NCBI GenBank assembly: GCA_964365025.1
Contig: CAYIOJ010000025.1
Span: 1-13,997 of the forward strand
From: UBA10003 sp964365025
GTDB taxonomy: Bacteria; Patescibacteriota; Patescibacteriia; Magasanikbacterales; UBA10003
Direction of reading: 5' to 3'
Length of the DNA: 13,997 nt
Shown piece after piece: positions 6,520-13,680 of this stretch (the first letter of the stretch is position 1; each line of letters starts with the position of its first letter). A program made the translations under genes and the position numbers. The notes under the pieces were generated by a model. It saw only the letters and a list, made by a program, of their open reading frames with translations. It ran no database searches and was not told the DNA's origin.

Positions 6520-7763
6520 CTATGCCGCAACTTATCATCCACTATCTCCGCCTGATTACCTCCACTTTGAAAAAAAATCGCAGGCGGACGATTCTCACCA
6601 TGCTTGGAATTATCATCGGCGTCTCCGCCGTTATTTTTATAAACTCCGTCGGCGCCGGCGCGCAAAGTTTAATTTTCAACCAAATCAAAGGCGTGGGATC
6701 CAATCTAATCGGCGTTTTGCCCGGCGGCAGCGAAGAAAACGGCCCACCGGCGTCAGTTATGGGCATTATTATCACCACACTTACAAATAACGACGCTATC
6801 TCTATTACCAAACAAATTCCGCACGCTGAATCAGTCACTGCCTATGTCAAAGGGGCCGGCACTATTCATTGGCAGGCACAGGCTCTGGATTTGAATTTCA
6901 ACGGAGTCAGCGCCTCCTACATTCAAACCGAGGATACTGAAGTAGCCGACGGCAGATTTTTCACCGAAGACGAAGCCAAAGACTTGAGCCGGGTAATCGT
7001 GCTCGGCAGTCAAGTAAAAGATGACTTATTCGGCGACCAGAATGCGCTGGGCCAAAATGTGCGTTTGAAAAAAGAAAGTTTCCGCGTGGTGGGTATTATG
7101 AAGCCGCGCGGCACAGCCGGATTTCAAAATTACGACACGGAAGTTTTTCTCCCGCTTGCCACTGCCCAAAAACTACTCTTGGGCATAAGGCATATTTCCT
7201 TTATGCGAGTAAAAATCGACCAGGAAAAATATCTGGATGAATCAGCGGAGCAAATCAAACAATTATTGCGCGCCAGGCACAATATCCGCGATGCGGCCGA
7301 AGATGATTTCAGCGTGCGCAATCAGGCGCAGGCGCTCAAGGCGCTCGGCTCAATTACCGACGCCTTGCGGCTATTCATGGCCGCGATTGCCGCCTTGGGA
7401 CTGCTCGTTGGCGGCATTGGCATTATGAATATAATGCTCGTGGCCGTGAATGAACGGGTGCGTGAAATCGGTTTGCGCAAGGCTGTTGGCGCGACTTACA
7501 AAAATATTCTGTGGCAATTTTTATTGGAAACAACATTCATTTCTTTTTTTGCCGGCACGATTGGCATTATTCTCGGCATCGTCCTGTCTTTTTTCGCCGC
7601 CATGATCGTGCGACAGCTGGGTTATGACTGGGATTTTGTGGTATCCATCCAATCGATTGTTTTGGGATTCGGCGCGTCTTGCGCCGTGGGTTTGATTTTT
7701 GGAATTTATCCGGCGCGGAAAGCCGCGCGGCTGGAACCAATGGAAGCGCTGCGTTATGAATAA
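6516..7763 (+). CDS. MacB/FtsX-family ABC transporter permease, first paralogue
   Basis: Encodes 415 aa with the four-helix MacB layout: TM1 at about 26-48, a large extracytoplasmic domain (about 50-280), then three helices near 284-310, 335-365 and 378-398. The family signature GGIGIMNIMLVAVNER (299-314) and the following EIGLRKAVGA are clear, as is the C-terminal PARKAARLEPMEALRYE. The GTG start at 6516 overlaps the ATPase stop, has GGAGGA 12 nt upstream, and makes the protein co-linear with the second permease. ATG 6522 is a close alternative. It should pair with the next permease as a heterodimer driven by the single ATPase. Confidence 0.9.
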   Translation: MTMPQLIIHYLRLITSTLKKNRRRTILTMLGIIIGVSAVIFINSVGAGAQSLIFNQIKGVGSNLIGVLPGGSEENGPPASVMGIIITTLTNNDAISITKQIPHAESVTAYVKGAGTIHWQAQALDLNFNGVSASYIQTEDTEVADGRFFTEDEAKDLSRVIVLGSQVKDDLFGDQNALGQNVRLKKESFRVVGIMKPRGTAGFQNYDTEVFLPLATAQKLLLGIRHISFMRVKIDQEKYLDESAEQIKQLLRARHNIRDAAEDDFSVRNQAQALKALGSITDALRLFMAAIAALGLLVGGIGIMNIMLVAVNERVREIGLRKAVGATYKNILWQFLLETTFISFFAGTIGIILGIVLSFFAAMIVRQLGYDWDFVVSIQSIVLGFGASCAVGLIFGIYPARKAARLEPMEALRYE

Positions 7764-9003
7764 AATTATTCTCATTAAATCATCCATGCGGGCTCTGGCC
7801 AAAAACAAAATCAGAAGTACTCTGACTGTTTTGGGAATTAGCATTGGAATTACAGCGGTGATTGTGGTGATGTCAGCAGGACAATCACTGCGCGCTTTTG
7901 TGGGCGGACAAATGGATATTTTTGGACCCAATCTGATTCAGGTGGAAACAAAAGTGCCGGCTACCAAAAAAAACTCTCCGGCCAATGCCATTGGCATGGC
8001 AACTGGGATTACTATTACCACTCTGACTTTGGACGACGCGGAGGCAATTTCCAAATTAAACAATGTTGAGGCGGTTTCGCCAGGGCTGACCGGTCAGGAA
8101 CTGGTGAGTTTTGGCGACCAAATTAAAAAAACCATGCTGTGGGGAGCGAGTGAAGAGATGATAAAAGTCAATAAAATGGAATTAGCCGAAGGCCGCGTAT
8201 TTTCCAAAGAAGAAAATTTTGGACTAGCCAAGGTAGCGATCTTGGGTTCCAAAGTTAAAGAAAAACTTTTTGGCGACTCCGATGCCATTGGTCAAAATAT
8301 TAAAATTGAACGAAATAACTATCATGTTATTGGGGTTTTGGCCAAGCAAGGCGCGGCCGGGGGCATGGACATGGACAGTATAGTGTATCTGCCGGTCAAA
8401 ACATTGCAAAAAAGTATTTTGGGAATTGACCATATTTTATTCATTTCGCTCGTGGTAAAAGATCGCGCGCTTGCCGATTACACTGCCGAGGAAATCATCA
8501 GTTTACTGCGCGAACGGCACAATATCTCTGATCCCAACAAAGATGATTTTTCCGTTACCACCATGGCCGAAGCGCAGGATTTGATTAACACCATTTTCAA
8601 CGGCCTGACGATATTGCTTTTGGCATTAGTGGCGGTGTCGCTTTTGGTCGGCGGGGTGGGGATTATGAATATAATGTATGTGACTGTGTCCGAACGCACT
8701 TATGAAATCGGTTTGCGCAAGGCGGTCGGGGCGCGCGAAATTGATATTTTTTGGCAATTTTTGTTTGAAGCCGTGATTATGACTCTCGCGGCCGGAGCCA
8801 TAGGCATTGTCGTTGGCATTTCTTTATCATATTTAATTTCAGTGGTGGCAAATTCGCAAGGATTTAATTTGCCATTTTCTTTATCATACTTTGGAATTTT
8901 AATCGCAATAATTTTTTCCGCCAGTGTCGGCCTAATTTTCGGACTCACTCCAGCCAGACGCGCGGCCCGACTGGATCCGGTGGTTGCGTTAAGACAGGAA
9001 TAA
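7756..9003 (+). CDS. MacB/FtsX-family ABC transporter permease, second paralogue
   Basis: Encodes 415 aa, exactly the length of the first permease. Landmarks fall at the same residue numbers in both: LFGD 171-174, GQN 179-181, LRKAVGA 320-326, PAR 399-401. TM1 is at about 22-42, with three helices from about 283 onward, and the MacB signature GGVGIMNIMYVTVSER lies at 299-314. The extracytoplasmic domains differ most, for example around 65-130. The start at 7756 overlaps the previous gene by 8 bp (ATG within GTTATGAATAA), indicating translational coupling; the frame upstream of it lies inside the first permease. The gene ends 15 bp from the convergent AbiEii-like gene, with no terminator visible between them. 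Confidence 0.9.
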   Translation: MNKIILIKSSMRALAKNKIRSTLTVLGISIGITAVIVVMSAGQSLRAFVGGQMDIFGPNLIQVETKVPATKKNSPANAIGMATGITITTLTLDDAEAISKLNNVEAVSPGLTGQELVSFGDQIKKTMLWGASEEMIKVNKMELAEGRVFSKEENFGLAKVAILGSKVKEKLFGDSDAIGQNIKIERNNYHVIGVLAKQGAAGGMDMDSIVYLPVKTLQKSILGIDHILFISLVVKDRALADYTAEEIISLLRERHNISDPNKDDFSVTTMAEAQDLINTIFNGLTILLLALVAVSLLVGGVGIMNIMYVTVSERTYEIGLRKAVGAREIDIFWQFLFEAVIMTLAAGAIGIVVGISLSYLISVVANSQGFNLPFSLSYFGILIAIIFSASVGLIFGLTPARRAARLDPVVALRQE

Positions 9004-9018
9004 AAAAGGTCCATTTGG

Positions 9019-9783
9019 TTATTGCAGATTGCCTAACTGACGATTCAGTTCTCTCTCAAGCATAGCCGATAAATCGCGGATAACCGGTTGCTGATCAACC
9101 GGCAGGAAAGCGCCAAGTTCACCGCGAAAATCTATCTTTTGCGCATTGGCGATAATTTCGTCTTTTACTTTGGCGAGCTGTATTTTTTGCTTTGGCAAAA
9201 GTATGCCTTTACGCATAATGAAATATAAATCATAAAAATCGCGCGGCTTCTTGCGCTCGCGAAGCGCGCCAAAAATCTTTTCTTCCACAAGTTCGTTTTG
9301 AGGCAAGTGAATAATCGTATAGGTAGGAACAAAATTGTTTGCAACACTATCCACCTCACCAAGAACGCTACGACCATTTCGCGACGATACATTTATTTCC
9401 ACGCCGACTTGCGGATATTCAAACATGCGAAATGTGGCAACACCAAAATATCCTCCACTGGTGGCGCCTATTTTATCTCCAAGTTCAACTTTTATGTCGG
9501 CATGCGCCATTTCCGCTAAAACATGTATAAAAAGGTCTTCAACAAACGGCTTAATTTTGTTTTGAGTAATATCAAAGAGAGAGAAATCTAAATCTTCAGA
9601 AAATCTTGGGCTGTTATAGATAATGCGAAGCGCGGTACCGCCTTTAAAAAGTATTCGTTTTGCTTCCGACAATTTATAAAGCTCCCCCAAAAAAACATGT
9701 TGAAAATACTCACGGACAATGTTTGGAAACACGCCTGTTTGATATTGCCGCGCCAATTTTTCAAGTGCTTCAATATTAATCAT
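9019..9783 (-). CDS. abiEii: AbiEii/AbiGii-type nucleotidyltransferase toxin
   Basis: Encodes 254 aa of the DNA polymerase beta-like nucleotidyltransferase superfamily (DUF1814/AbiEii). Motifs in order: FKGGTALR (46-53), the metal-binding RFSEDLDFSL (60-69, acidic D64 and D66), VEIN (129-132) and the C-terminal KKPRDFYDLYFI (178-189), which in this family contains the conserved Lys/Asp residues. Related toxins inhibit growth, in some characterised members by transferring nucleotides to tRNA acceptor ends; whether this one does so is not known. The ATG overlaps the antitoxin stop by 4 bp (ATGA), so the two are translationally coupled. The pair would serve phage defence by abortive infection or addiction. 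Confidence 0.88.
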   Translation of the reverse strand: MINIEALEKLARQYQTGVFPNIVREYFQHVFLGELYKLSEAKRILFKGGTALRIIYNSPRFSEDLDFSLFDITQNKIKPFVEDLFIHVLAEMAHADIKVELGDKIGATSGGYFGVATFRMFEYPQVGVEINVSSRNGRSVLGEVDSVANNFVPTYTIIHLPQNELVEEKIFGALRERKKPRDFYDLYFIMRKGILLPKQKIQLAKVKDEIIANAQKIDFRGELGAFLPVDQQPVIRDLSAMLERELNRQLGNLQ

Positions 9784-10379
9784 TGCAGTGTGGTTTTTAT
9801 AATGCTTGTAAGTTTTTCATTATCAAATAATTTCGCGTAGCGCAGGGCTTTTTCCGAATTGATTTTCTCTTTATGAAATCTGGAAATCGGTTTTTGCTTA
9901 TTCAAAGACCGTAAATAGTTCGCATCCACAAATGCTTTTTCAGCGTCAGCGATATAAAAACTTAACCCTCCTTGCCGCTCGATTCCATAACCGGTATAAG
10001 CGCCCTTTTTTATTTTGCGAAAAGAAAAAATTTTCCCCAATGTTTCAAATCGGCGCGTGGCTTTCGTAGTAACCGAAGTTATCTCATACACGGTTTCAGG
10101 AATAATTCCATAATAAGACAAGGCAAACTCAAGCGAGATATATGATGGGCTGTAAATCCTATTGGCAATATAGAGATCCGGCGGTAAAACATCGGGAAAA
10201 ACATAAAATCCGCGTTTAATTTGCAAAATAAACCCCTGTTTTTTATATCTGTGGAGTAAAGAGGCCACCGCAACGGCAGATACACCAAAAAGAGCGCGAA
10301 TATCATTCGCGCTGAATATGAAGAGCTTTTTCTCCTTTATTTTAGCGGCAAAAATTGTTTGATTCACTAATTTGGCCAT
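9780..10379 (-). CDS. abiEi: AbiEi-type antitoxin / transcriptional regulator
   Basis: Encodes 199 aa. An N-terminal winged helix-turn-helix covers about residues 20-62 (FSANDIRALFGVSAVAVAS, then the wing RGFYVFP). It is followed by the AbiEi core, with PSYISLEFALSYYGIIPE (78-95) and ITSVTTKATRRF (100-111). Such antitoxins neutralise the AbiEii partner without forming a tight complex (type IV) and repress their own promoter. The start at 10379 is chosen because the frame upstream runs through the -10/-35 region and encodes an unlikely N-terminus. There is no Shine-Dalgarno site, and the predicted transcript begins at this ATG. Confidence 0.85.
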   Translation of the reverse strand: MAKLVNQTIFAAKIKEKKLFIFSANDIRALFGVSAVAVASLLHRYKKQGFILQIKRGFYVFPDVLPPDLYIANRIYSPSYISLEFALSYYGIIPETVYEITSVTTKATRRFETLGKIFSFRKIKKGAYTGYGIERQGGLSFYIADAEKAFVDANYLRSLNKQKPISRFHKEKINSEKALRYAKLFDNEKLTSIIKTTLQ

Positions 10380-10385
10380 ATTGTC

Positions 10386-10414
10386 AATATACCAAAACGA
10401 GATAAAAAAGTCAA
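10386..10414 (-). promoter_or_regulatory. Promoter of the AbiE pair, predicted leaderless
   Basis: On the minus strand, -35 TTGACT (10414-10409, 5 of 6), a 17-bp spacer and -10 TATATT (10391-10386, 5 of 6). A start 7 nt past the -10 falls on 10379, the A of the antitoxin ATG. ATTGTCAAT (10380-10388), an odd-centred palindrome overlapping the -10, is a possible operator half-site for AbiEi (inference). Confidence 0.65.
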
Positions 10415-10444
10415 AAATCAACTGTGGATAAACTAACATAACTA

Positions 10445-10473
10445 TTGACACTATCTGACAATTATTGTTAAAT
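10445..10473 (+). promoter_or_regulatory. Promoter of the HExxH protein gene
   Basis: Perfect -35 TTGACA (10445-10450), 17-bp spacer and -10 TTAAAT (10468-10473, 4 of 6). The spacer contains the palindrome ACAATTATTGT (10458-10468), which may be an operator. Its half-site ATTGT also occurs at 10380-10384, at the divergent AbiE promoter, so shared control is possible but unproven. Confidence 0.55.
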
Positions 10474-10498
10474 ACAGCCAATCATAACGGCCACAACT

Positions 10499-10505
10499 AA
10501 GGAGG
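10499..10505 (+). promoter_or_regulatory. Strong ribosome-binding site of the HExxH protein gene
   Basis: AAGGAGG lies 5 nt before the ATG at 10511. It is the most complete Shine-Dalgarno sequence before any gene in the window and fixes the start. Confidence 0.85.
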
Positions 10506-10510
10506 AACAA

Positions 10511-11365
10511 ATGGCCAAGAAAGCTCTTTCCGGATTGGACATGGCCGAGACACTGCTGTTCTACGAAGAACACCAAGACCGTCTGCTGGGCATGATTCCC
10601 GCGAGCGCCCCGCGAGACGAACGATTGCCTTTCCCTCTGCGCCACACCAAATTTCTGCAACTGGACAGGCACACCTTGCTCGCGCTTTGGTTTCTTTTTC
10701 CAGAAGAGGCCAGAAATCGCTCTGTCCTGCGGCGAGTTGAAGGACGGCCGGCCGCTTGGTTTCACGCTGGATCAATGGGGGAGGCGGGGCCTTTCAAAAC
10801 CGAAAACCCGGCAGAGGCGCTATCGCCAACCGCTATCATTCCGTCCTATTGCGATTACAACCGATGGCTAGCCGACCGGCCTACTTGCGACATCAGGCTC
10901 CACTATATTCACCCGTTGACCTGTCCACCGGCTGTGAGGCACATCATACTTGCCGAAGGTTTTGTGCATGAAGTGGCGCATTCCATCATCGCGCCGGCGC
11001 TGTATTCTAATTGGTACAGAATGCAACTACCTACTAAGGGAAAAATTGCACCTAATTGCTGTAATTGGCTGAAGTTCGTCCTTGGCAGAGCGGCCGAGCG
11101 GAAGTCGGCCATCTCGCACTACGCGAGCACCTATCGGGACGAAGACGGGCGCTTTAAGCATGACAAAATCAACAACACTTCCACCGCGGTAAGCGAAGAG
11201 ATAGCTGAATGCGTTACCGCTTTCCTACTCGGCTTCGTTTTCTGCCGTGAGCATAGGCGGCGGTTTAATCCTTTCTGCGATCGACCCGAAGTCAAACAAC
11301 TCGTGCGTAACTTTTTGTACGCTCACCACATTCCCGGAGCAGCTTCCAAAACCGGCCTGGCCTAA
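10511..11365 (+). CDS. Putative HExxH zinc metallopeptidase, family unrecognised
   Basis: Encodes 284 aa with no signal peptide or clear membrane segment, so probably cytoplasmic. The notable motif is FVHEVAHSI (151-159), an HExxH zinc site with H153, E154 and H157. Downstream, SHYAS (202-206) and SEEIAEC (228-234) resemble the distal Tyr and Glu region of gluzincins of the anthrax lethal factor type; E229 would be the third ligand by that comparison. This is a by-eye match only. The protein is rich in Arg (about 25 against 12 Lys), His (14) and Cys (8), unlike the Lys-rich AbiE proteins beside it. With its own promoter and strong ribosome-binding site it looks like an independent, perhaps acquired, gene. 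An ImmA/IrrE-like or other proteolytic role cannot be told apart from sequence alone. Confidence 0.55.
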   Translation: MAKKALSGLDMAETLLFYEEHQDRLLGMIPASAPRDERLPFPLRHTKFLQLDRHTLLALWFLFPEEARNRSVLRRVEGRPAAWFHAGSMGEAGPFKTENPAEALSPTAIIPSYCDYNRWLADRPTCDIRLHYIHPLTCPPAVRHIILAEGFVHEVAHSIIAPALYSNWYRMQLPTKGKIAPNCCNWLKFVLGRAAERKSAISHYASTYRDEDGRFKHDKINNTSTAVSEEIAECVTAFLLGFVFCREHRRRFNPFCDRPEVKQLVRNFLYAHHIPGAASKTGLA

Positions 11366-11441
11366 AACCGGCCGAAACAACCAACCACCCGGCCGTCATC
11401 CAGACGCGCCGGATTTTTTATTGTTCGGCGCCGTCTTCTTC

Positions 11442-11470
11442 TTGCCAGATTTAACCATTTTTGGTATAAT
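11442..11470 (+). promoter_or_regulatory. Extended -10 promoter of the pyrophosphatase gene
   Basis: -35 TTGCCA (11442-11447, 5 of 6), 17-bp spacer and perfect -10 TATAAT (11465-11470) preceded by TGG, an extended -10. This is the best promoter in the window. The predicted start near 11477 gives an AT-rich leader of about 32 nt with no Shine-Dalgarno site before the ATG at 11509. Confidence 0.75.
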
Positions 11471-11508
11471 TTTTTCAGTTAATTCTTAATTTTTAATTTA
11501 CACAAAAT

Positions 11509-13506
11509 ATGCCTTTTCCTCTACTTTTTTCCCTTATCGCCGCGGTTGTTGCCATTACTTATGGCATCCTGATGGCTGTCTCCATCAACAAAAAACCAGC
11601 TGGCGATGAACGGATGAACGCCATTGCCCGCGCCATCCAAGACGGCGCCCGCGCCTATTTAAACCGTCAGTCCAAAACAGTGGCTGTAATCGGCTTGGTG
11701 GTGTTTGCCATACTTTGGTGGTTTTTGGACTTTAAGATGGCAGCCGGATTTGCCGTTGGCGCGATTTTGAGCGGCTTGGCCGGTTACATTGGCATGAATA
11801 TCTCGGTCAAAGCCAATGTGCGCACCGCTGAAGCGGCCAAAAGCGGGTTGAAACAGGCCCTGGCTTTGGCAGTGCAAGGCGGCTCGGTGACCGGCATTTT
11901 GGTGGTGGGCTTGGGACTTTTGGGAGTAGCTGGATTTTACGCGATTACTAAAGATTTAAACGCTTTGATTGGTTTGGGATTTGGCGGTAGTTTGATTTCC
12001 GTGTTCGCGCGTCTGGGCGGCGGTATTTTTACCAAAGCCGCTGATGTGGGCGCGGACTTGGTTGGTAAAGTTGAAAAAGGAATTCCGGAAGATGACCCGC
12101 GCAATCCGGCGGTGATTGCCGACAATGTGGGCGATAATGTAGGCGATTGCGCCGGCATGGCCGCTGACTTGTTTGAAACCTACGCTGTCACGGCAGTTGC
12201 CGCCATGCTTTTGGGTAGTTTGCTTTTCCCAAACATTGCCAATTTAATTTATTATCCTCTGATTATTGGAGCGGCCTCCATTGTCACGGCCATTATTGGT
12301 ATCTTTTTCATCCGACTGGGCAAGGGCAACAACATTATGAACGCCCTTTACAAAGGAATGGCTGTGGCGATTGTTTTATCCGCCATTGGATTTTATCCTT
12401 TGACCAAATGGGTTTTAAAAGGCGCGACCGTGCCGGAAAATTTTAATCTTTATGCCGCGTCTTTGATTGGGTTGGCGCTGACAGCTTTGATGGTTTGGAT
12501 TACCGATTATTACACCTCCACCAAAAACAAACCGGTGCGCGCCATTGCCAAGGCCTCGGAAGGCGGACATGGCACCAATGTAATCGCCGGACTGGCTGTG
12601 TCTATGCGTTCAACCGCTTGGCCGGTGATTTTTATTGTGGCCGCGATTTTATTGGCCTTTCATTATGCCGGATTATACGGTATTGCTGTCGCCGCCATGA
12701 GTATGCTATCTTTGACCGGAATAATTGTGACAATTGACGCTTACGGGCCAATCACTGATAATGCCGGCGGCATTGCCGAAATGGCCGAATTGCCGGCCAG
12801 CGTGCGCGAAGTGACTGATCCATTGGATGCGGTGGGCAATACCACCAAAGCCGTGACCAAGGGCTATGCGATTGCGTCAGCCGGTTTGGCCGCCATGGTA
12901 ATTTTTGCCGCTTTCACGCAGGAATTTGCCAATCGCGGAGTGCAATTAGTTTTCACTTTGGAAAATCCGCGCGTGCTCGTGGGTTTGTTTATCGGCGGAT
13001 TATTGCCGTATCTTTTTGGAGCTCTGGCTATGGAGGCGGTTGGCAAAGTGGCCACTCGCGTGGTTGAAGAAGTGCGCCGGCAATTTAGAGAAATTGCCGG
13101 TTTAATGGATGGTTCTGGCAAGCCGGAATATGGCAAAGCCGTGGATATTGTGACTCGCGGCGCTTTACGAGCAATGGTGGCTCCGGCACTTCTGCCGGTA
13201 ATCGCGCCGATTCTCGTGGGCTGGCTTTTGGGGCCGCTGGCTTTGGGCGGAATGTTGGTTGGTTCAATCGTAACCGGTTTATTTGTGGCGATTTCCATGA
13301 CCTCGGGCGGAGCCGCTTGGGACAACGCCAAAAAATACATTGAAGCCGGCAATTACGGCGGCAAGGGCTCGTTCGCCCATCAGGCCGCGGTTACCGGCGA
13401 CACGGTCGGCGATCCTTACAAAGATACTGCCGGCCCGGCGATCAATCCAATGATTAAAATTCTCAATATCGTGGCGCTGTTGATTGTGGGATGGTTGGTG
13501 AAATGA
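11509..13506 (+). CDS. hppA: Membrane-bound ion-pumping pyrophosphatase, K+-independent type
   Basis: Encodes 665 aa, typical for prokaryotic membrane pyrophosphatases, with about 15-16 hydrophobic helices. It hydrolyses pyrophosphate to pump protons (or Na+) across the cytoplasmic membrane. Substrate-site motifs are intact: DVGADLVGKVEKGIPEDDPR (179-198), NVGDNVGDCAGMAADLFE (206-223), the second loop IDAYGPITDNAGGIAEMA (409-426), and GDTVGDPYKDTAGPAINP (630-647). Residue K447 in GNTTKAVT (443-450), where K+-dependent enzymes have Ala, places it in the K+-independent class, whose members mostly pump H+. It has its own promoter and is followed by a hairpin cluster and terminator. It would conserve energy from biosynthetic pyrophosphate, which suits a cell with reduced respiration (inference). 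Pump ion is inferred; family is certain. Confidence 0.96.
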   Translation: MPFPLLFSLIAAVVAITYGILMAVSINKKPAGDERMNAIARAIQDGARAYLNRQSKTVAVIGLVVFAILWWFLDFKMAAGFAVGAILSGLAGYIGMNISVKANVRTAEAAKSGLKQALALAVQGGSVTGILVVGLGLLGVAGFYAITKDLNALIGLGFGGSLISVFARLGGGIFTKAADVGADLVGKVEKGIPEDDPRNPAVIADNVGDNVGDCAGMAADLFETYAVTAVAAMLLGSLLFPNIANLIYYPLIIGAASIVTAIIGIFFIRLGKGNNIMNALYKGMAVAIVLSAIGFYPLTKWVLKGATVPENFNLYAASLIGLALTALMVWITDYYTSTKNKPVRAIAKASEGGHGTNVIAGLAVSMRSTAWPVIFIVAAILLAFHYAGLYGIAVAAMSMLSLTGIIVTIDAYGPITDNAGGIAEMAELPASVREVTDPLDAVGNTTKAVTKGYAIASAGLAAMVIFAAFTQEFANRGVQLVFTLENPRVLVGLFIGGLLPYLFGALAMEAVGKVATRVVEEVRRQFREIAGLMDGSGKPEYGKAVDIVTRGALRAMVAPALLPVIAPILVGWLLGPLALGGMLVGSIVTGLFVAISMTSGGAAWDNAKKYIEAGNYGGKGSFAHQAAVTGDTVGDPYKDTAGPAINPMIKILNIVALLIVGWLVK

Positions 13507-13520
13507 CAACAAAGTTGTCA
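13504..13520 (+). repeat. Stem-loop overlapping the pyrophosphatase stop codon
   Basis: TGACAAC and GTTGTCA form a perfect 7-bp stem around AAA. The first three bases are the TGA stop of the pyrophosphatase gene. There is no U-run after it. Confidence 0.6.
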
Positions 13521-13642
13521 TCAGACTGTCCAAGAACTGTCATTGCGAGGAGCGAAGCGACGAAGCAATCTCATATTTAAGCTGTGAGATTGCTTCGCTT
13601 CGCTCGCAATGACATAAAAAAAGAGTTGTTGGACAGTCTGAT
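13520..13642. repeat. Nested inverted repeats in the pyrophosphatase-ComM gap
   Basis: The outer arms 13520-13538 and 13624-13642 match at 18 of 19 positions as reverse complements. Directly inside them lies a second pair, 13539-13573 and 13585-13613, which match except for six extra bases in the left arm; both have GTCATTGCGAG at the outer end and AGCAATCTCA at the inner end. The inner pair is of the GTCATTGCGAGG...AAGCAATCTC repeat type that I recall as widespread in bacterial genomes. The nesting suggests that the inner unit entered the loop of an older hairpin. Confidence 0.75.
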
Positions 13643-13648
13643 CTAGCT

Positions 13649-13680
13649 AAAAAATCTCCGCGAGTCGCGGAGATTTTTTT
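13649..13680. terminator. Bidirectional rho-independent terminator
   Basis: ATCTCCGCG (13654-13662) pairs with CGCGGAGAT (13666-13674) around AGT, with an A-run before and a T-run after. It can therefore terminate both the pyrophosphatase transcript and the convergent ComM-like transcript, whose stop codon lies at 13681-13679. Confidence 0.88.

Noticed and set aside
7699..7755. Upstream ATG for the second permease
   Set aside because: It lies inside the first permease gene and adds a basic non-homologous tail; ATG 7756 makes the two paralogues co-linear.
10380..10481. N-terminal extension of the AbiEi protein
   Set aside because: The frame covers the -10 and -35 boxes of its promoter and encodes an unlikely hydrophobic lead before the winged helix.
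11398..11420. Terminator after the HExxH gene
   Set aside because: There is a T-run (TTTTTT) but only a 4-bp stem (ATCC/GGAT); too weak to call.
12864..13352. 162-aa ORF antisense to the pyrophosphatase gene
   Set aside because: It is a mirror frame of a strongly conserved membrane protein, rich in Pro/Arg/Thr, with no domain signal.
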